A DNA stretch of 64,000 bases, from positions 2,728,001-2,792,000 of the forward strand of contig NC_007677.1 in NCBI RefSeq assembly GCF_000013045.1, written 5' to 3'. Below the pieces are notes generated by a model that ran no database searches, was not told the origin of the DNA, and saw only the letters and a program-made list of their open reading frames with translations. Below are positions 60,985-64,000 of the stretch, in pieces. This stretch comes from Salinibacter ruber DSM 13855 (GTDB lineage Bacteria; Bacteroidota; Rhodothermia; Rhodothermales; Salinibacteraceae). Both the position numbers and the translations under genes were made by a program. The first letter of the stretch is position 1, and each line of letters begins with the position of its first letter.

Positions 60985-62075
60985 CTCCGCGCTCTGAACG
61001 AGAGACGGACACAGACGTCACTATTTGCCCCTTGATGGCTTCCCGATCGCCCATGGATATGCCCTCGCTTTCCTCCCATTCTGACGACCCGGCCGACGGT
61101 GGCGACGAGAAGCAGGACAATGAACGCATCTGGCGCCTCCTACAGCGCACCGACGAGGAGCGGGCCGAGGCGTACAACGTAGATGAGGAATGGGACCAGC
61201 TTGCCGGCCGCCTCGACCTCGACGCTGCCGACGCGGAGGAGGGGCCCTCCGACACGTCCCCCCCGTCGCGACGGGCCGACGACCGCCCCGCCCGGGCTCC
61301 GGGCTCCGCAGCCGGTCGGCGCCAGCGCTGGACGCAGGTCCTAACGGTCGCGGCGCTCGTGCTCTGTCTCGTCGGGGGCGGCGCCCTGTGGTGGAGCCAG
61401 CCGGCCTCCGTAACCGCGGCGGCCGGGGAGCGCACCTCCATCACCCTGCCGGACGGCTCGACCGTCGAGTTGAACGGGGGCACCACGATCGAATATGCGC
61501 GGGGCTTCTCCACGCTTCCACTGGTGGAGGCCTCCGCCCGCGAGGTTCGGCTGGAAGGGGAGGCCTTCTTCTCCGTTGTGGACGGGGACCGGCCCTTCCG
61601 GGTCGAGACTCCAAACGCCCAGGTGGAGGTGCTCGGGACCGAATTTCACGTTCATGCCCGTCCGCAGGACGACACACCGGAGACCCGCGTGGCCGTTGCT
61701 AGCGGCGAAGTACGGGTCGCGGGAACCTCCTCGGAGACCGGAGCGGTCGTGCTCGATGAGCGCGGCGAGGCGAGCCGAGTGTCCGGTCGGAACGCCCCCC
61801 CGAGCGCCCCGACCCTCACCGACCTCAAGTACGTGCAGGCCTGGCGGACCGGCGGCTTCGGACTGGCGGAGGCGTCGCTCCCGGCCATTTTGCGCGAGTT
61901 GGAGCACCGCTTCGGCGTGTCGCTCCGCCTTAAGGTGCCCGCGGCCGAGACCGACACGATGACGCTCCACTACGCCCGAGATGCTCGCCTGGAGGACGTG
62001 CTCCGCGACGTTTGCATCGTACAGGGCCTCACCTACCGCGAGACGAGCCAGGGATACGAGCTGGTTCGGGACTGA
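60981..62075 (+). CDS. FecR family anti-sigma factor
   Basis: The GTG start at 60981 overlaps the sigma stop codon by the 4-bp GTGA, so the two are translationally coupled. The 364-residue protein has a cytoplasmic part of about 110 residues and one membrane helix (VLTVAALVLCLVGGGALWW). A FecR domain follows (LPDGSTVELNGGTTIEYA, RLEGEAFFSV, VLGTEFHVHA). The last 80 residues (ILRELEHRFGVSLRLKVP, then LRDVCIVQGLTYRE) form the DUF4974/STN-like domain that should meet the receptor signal. It is an inner-membrane relay. Confidence 0.93.
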   Translation: MTPRSERETDTDVTICPLMASRSPMDMPSLSSHSDDPADGGDEKQDNERIWRLLQRTDEERAEAYNVDEEWDQLAGRLDLDAADAEEGPSDTSPPSRRADDRPARAPGSAAGRRQRWTQVLTVAALVLCLVGGGALWWSQPASVTAAAGERTSITLPDGSTVELNGGTTIEYARGFSTLPLVEASAREVRLEGEAFFSVVDGDRPFRVETPNAQVEVLGTEFHVHARPQDDTPETRVAVASGEVRVAGTSSETGAVVLDERGEASRVSGRNAPPSAPTLTDLKYVQAWRTGGFGLAEASLPAILRELEHRFGVSLRLKVPAAETDTMTLHYARDARLEDVLRDVCIVQGLTYRETSQGYELVRD

Positions 62076-62120
62076 GTAGCCCCTTCCCGCCCGCCCTCGC
62101 GCAACCAGCTAATTCCCATA

Positions 62121-64000
62121 ATGCAGGGTGGCTTCACTTCATTTGTTACTTCGGGGTTGTCTCCTCCCTCTACTTGGTGGAGCACACCAGGGCTGTGTCT
62201 GGTTCTTGGGCTTCTCTTCGCCGGAGCGACGCCGGTGCAGGCCCAGGCGCCAGACTCGACCCGTTCGGTCGCCACGTACACGATTGCCCTCCGCGACGTC
62301 CCCCTCAAGACCGCCCTGCAGCGGTTCGTGGGCCGCACCAACGCCGACCTCGCCTACTCGACGGACCTCGTCAAGGGCCGCTCGGTCTACTGCCGCTCGC
62401 AGCAGGTGCCGGTGGAGACCCTGCTCTCCTGCATCCTTAGCGGGACGGGCGTCGATTACCTCCGCACGGCCAGCGGCAGCTACCTTCTCGTCGAGTCGCG
62501 CAGGACAGCCCCGCCCGTGGGCCGCGTCGCCGGCCGGGTGGTGGACGCGGCCACCGGCGAGCCCCTCCCGAACGCCAACGTCCTCCTCGCCGACGCCGGG
62601 ACGGGAACAGCCACGAATCAGGCTGGGCGGTTTACTGTGGCTCCCGTCCTAGCCGGCAAGCACCGCCTCGTCGTGACGTACGTCGGCTACCGCACGGCCG
62701 TCGACAGCGTGCGGGTTCCTCCCGACGGTCGTGATACGATCCGAGTGTCCCTCTCGCGGCGGGTGCTGGACACCGAGCCCATCGTCGTGGACGGCCTGCA
62801 GCGGCGCCTGCCCTCCGCCCGCCTCGGCAAGTCCACCGTAAATGCGTCTGGGCTCAGGCACCTTTCCAGTGCGGGCACCCCGGACGTGGTTCGTGCCGCC
62901 GGCCAACGCGTAGGGGTGTCGCTCAATCGTCCGCTTGCCGAGCTCAACATTCAGGGCGGCGACGGCGGGGAGCAAGTCACCTTGCTCGATGGGACCCCCG
63001 TGCGGGAGCCCGTGAGCTTGGGCGGTCTGTTGGGCGCCTTCAGCCCACAAGCCCTGGAGCGAATGACGGTTCACAAGACCGGTTTCGGCGTGGCCCAGGG
63101 TAGTTACACCGCCGGCGTGCTGGAGGCCACCCACGATCTTTCCCGCTCCGGCACGGCCTACGCCGCGGCCACCCTCGACCCCGTCAGTGCAAATGGGCGG
63201 GCTGAGGCCAGCTGGAATGAGTCGGGGACGAGAACCGGTCGCGCCATGGTGGCCGCTCGCCGAAGTCTGTGGGACATTTACCGCACCCCCTCGCTGCGGC
63301 GCCTCCTCAACGCGCGCACGGCCCTCGATCCTATTCTCACCGCCACGTGGCCCGGAGGCACGAACGGACTCCAATCGTCATCGAGCCAGGTTCAGGCGCC
63401 GCACGCTCAGTTTTCCGACCTCCACGCGGCGGTCCGGCAGGAACTGACGCCCTTCCAGGAGCTGTACGTGTCGGGGCATCACGGTTCCACCCGGCTCAGT
63501 ACAGACGTGGCGACGACGTTGTCGACTCCAGAGGGTCAGGATCGCCGCTTGCTCTCCCGTGAACGGTACAACTGGACCAATACGGCCCTTCAGGGTCGAT
63601 ACGAGTGGGTCGTGGGGAGTCGTGTCACGGGGAGCGCACAGCTTTGGGGAAGCCGCCACGACGCCGAGTCGCTCTACGGATTTCGAGACTCAACCGTGCA
63701 GGAGGGAGGCACACTCACCCCTCCGTCATTCGACCTACGGGCGGGCCCTCATTCGGGAGAGGGAAACGAAATCGAAGAATGGGGACTTCGGATCGAGGCC
63801 GACGCGAGCCTGACCCCGAATGTCCGCCTCCGAGCCGCCTTGGAGCCTCGTCATCACCGCGGCGCGTTTCGGACACGAAATCAGTTCCTCGGGGCCATCG
63901 CGCACGAGACGAGCGCCTGGCAGGTGGGGAGCTACCTGGAGGCCGAGACGTCGCTCGGGCTCCGTTGGACCGCCACTGCCGGCACGCGCCTCACGTACGT
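62121..64000 (+). CDS. STN-containing TonB-dependent receptor, partial
   Basis: The reading frame is open from ATG 62121 to the window end, so about 626 residues are visible. A signal peptide (to about residue 42, ending VQAQ) is followed by an STN domain (about 55-125: TALQRFVGRTNADLAYS, VETLLSCILSGTGVDY). A carboxypeptidase-regulatory-like domain comes next (GRVAGRVVDAATGEPLPNANVLL), then a plug (VNASGLRHLSSAGTPDV, VTLLDGTPV) and the first barrel strands. With the sigma and FecR genes just upstream, this is the receptor that senses its ligand and transmits a signal. The ligand is unknown. Confidence 0.9.
   Translation, partial: MQGGFTSFVTSGLSPPSTWWSTPGLCLVLGLLFAGATPVQAQAPDSTRSVATYTIALRDVPLKTALQRFVGRTNADLAYSTDLVKGRSVYCRSQQVPVETLLSCILSGTGVDYLRTASGSYLLVESRRTAPPVGRVAGRVVDAATGEPLPNANVLLADAGTGTATNQAGRFTVAPVLAGKHRLVVTYVGYRTAVDSVRVPPDGRDTIRVSLSRRVLDTEPIVVDGLQRRLPSARLGKSTVNASGLRHLSSAGTPDVVRAAGQRVGVSLNRPLAELNIQGGDGGEQVTLLDGTPVREPVSLGGLLGAFSPQALERMTVHKTGFGVAQGSYTAGVLEATHDLSRSGTAYAAATLDPVSANGRAEASWNESGTRTGRAMVAARRSLWDIYRTPSLRRLLNARTALDPILTATWPGGTNGLQSSSSQVQAPHAQFSDLHAAVRQELTPFQELYVSGHHGSTRLSTDVATTLSTPEGQDRRLLSRERYNWTNTALQGRYEWVVGSRVTGSAQLWGSRHDAESLYGFRDSTVQEGGTLTPPSFDLRAGPHSGEGNEIEEWGLRIEADASLTPNVRLRAALEPRHHRGAFRTRNQFLGAIAHETSAWQVGSYLEAETSLGLRWTATAGTRLTY

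Overview
The window is about 66% GC chromosomal DNA from an extremely halophilic member of the Bacteroidota/Rhodothermota. Salinibacter ruber or a close relative is the best fit. Predicted proteins are rich in Asp and Glu. Many starts lack a strong Shine-Dalgarno site. Several genes point the same way: a photoactive yellow protein with an acidic N-terminal extension, a Brp/Blh retinal-forming dioxygenase, a Bacteroidota-style acyl-ornithine arginine pathway, and a FecI/FecR/TonB-receptor set. The species name is an inference; no database search was possible.

Layout. 1-6.5 kb: an exported subtilase/sedolisin-like protease (cut by the window edge), a beta-barrel protein, a phosphohexomutase, and a YbbA/LolD-type ABC ATPase divergent from a TesA-like lipoprotein esterase. 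6.5-11 kb: a split proton-pumping transhydrogenase (pntAA, pntAB, pntB) downstream of serC. 11-17 kb: FKBP isomerase, fasciclin protein, Blh dioxygenase, type II NADH dehydrogenase, a small lipoprotein, and a Uma2-type nuclease flanked by solitary type I-E CRISPR-like repeats. 17.5-27 kb: one arginine run, argG, an unnamed P-loop gene, argC, argD, argF', argB, argE, argH. 27-41 kb: TerC, a hypothetical, PYP, a UPF0182 membrane protein, an anchored methyltransferase, two SPFH proteins with NfeD, PgeF, a YheT hydrolase and RecJ. 41-57 kb: Rho, a tricorn-like protease, HAD phosphatase, OmpA-like lipoprotein, Nudix, SulP transporter, a DUF2459 protein, DinB, a PHA-system protein, M14 peptidase, an AsnC-type sensor domain, a GIY-YIG protein and an acyl-CoA carboxylase beta subunit. 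57-60 kb: a decaying, duplicated cluster of CHRD/fasciclin exported proteins. 60.3-64 kb: ECF sigma factor, FecR anti-sigma factor, and an STN-containing TonB receptor cut by the window end.

The most interesting region is the arginine cluster. It holds every step from acyl-glutamate to arginine except a recognisable acyl-glutamate synthase. A P-loop protein of unknown function sits between argG and argC. The transcarbamylase carries succinylornithine-type motifs, with Ala at the position that sets acyl-group specificity. The spacers in and around this cluster, and at several other loci, carry short tandem repeats with a 14-bp (2 x 7 bp) period, often as inverted arms. No rRNA, tRNA, insertion sequence or true CRISPR array was found.
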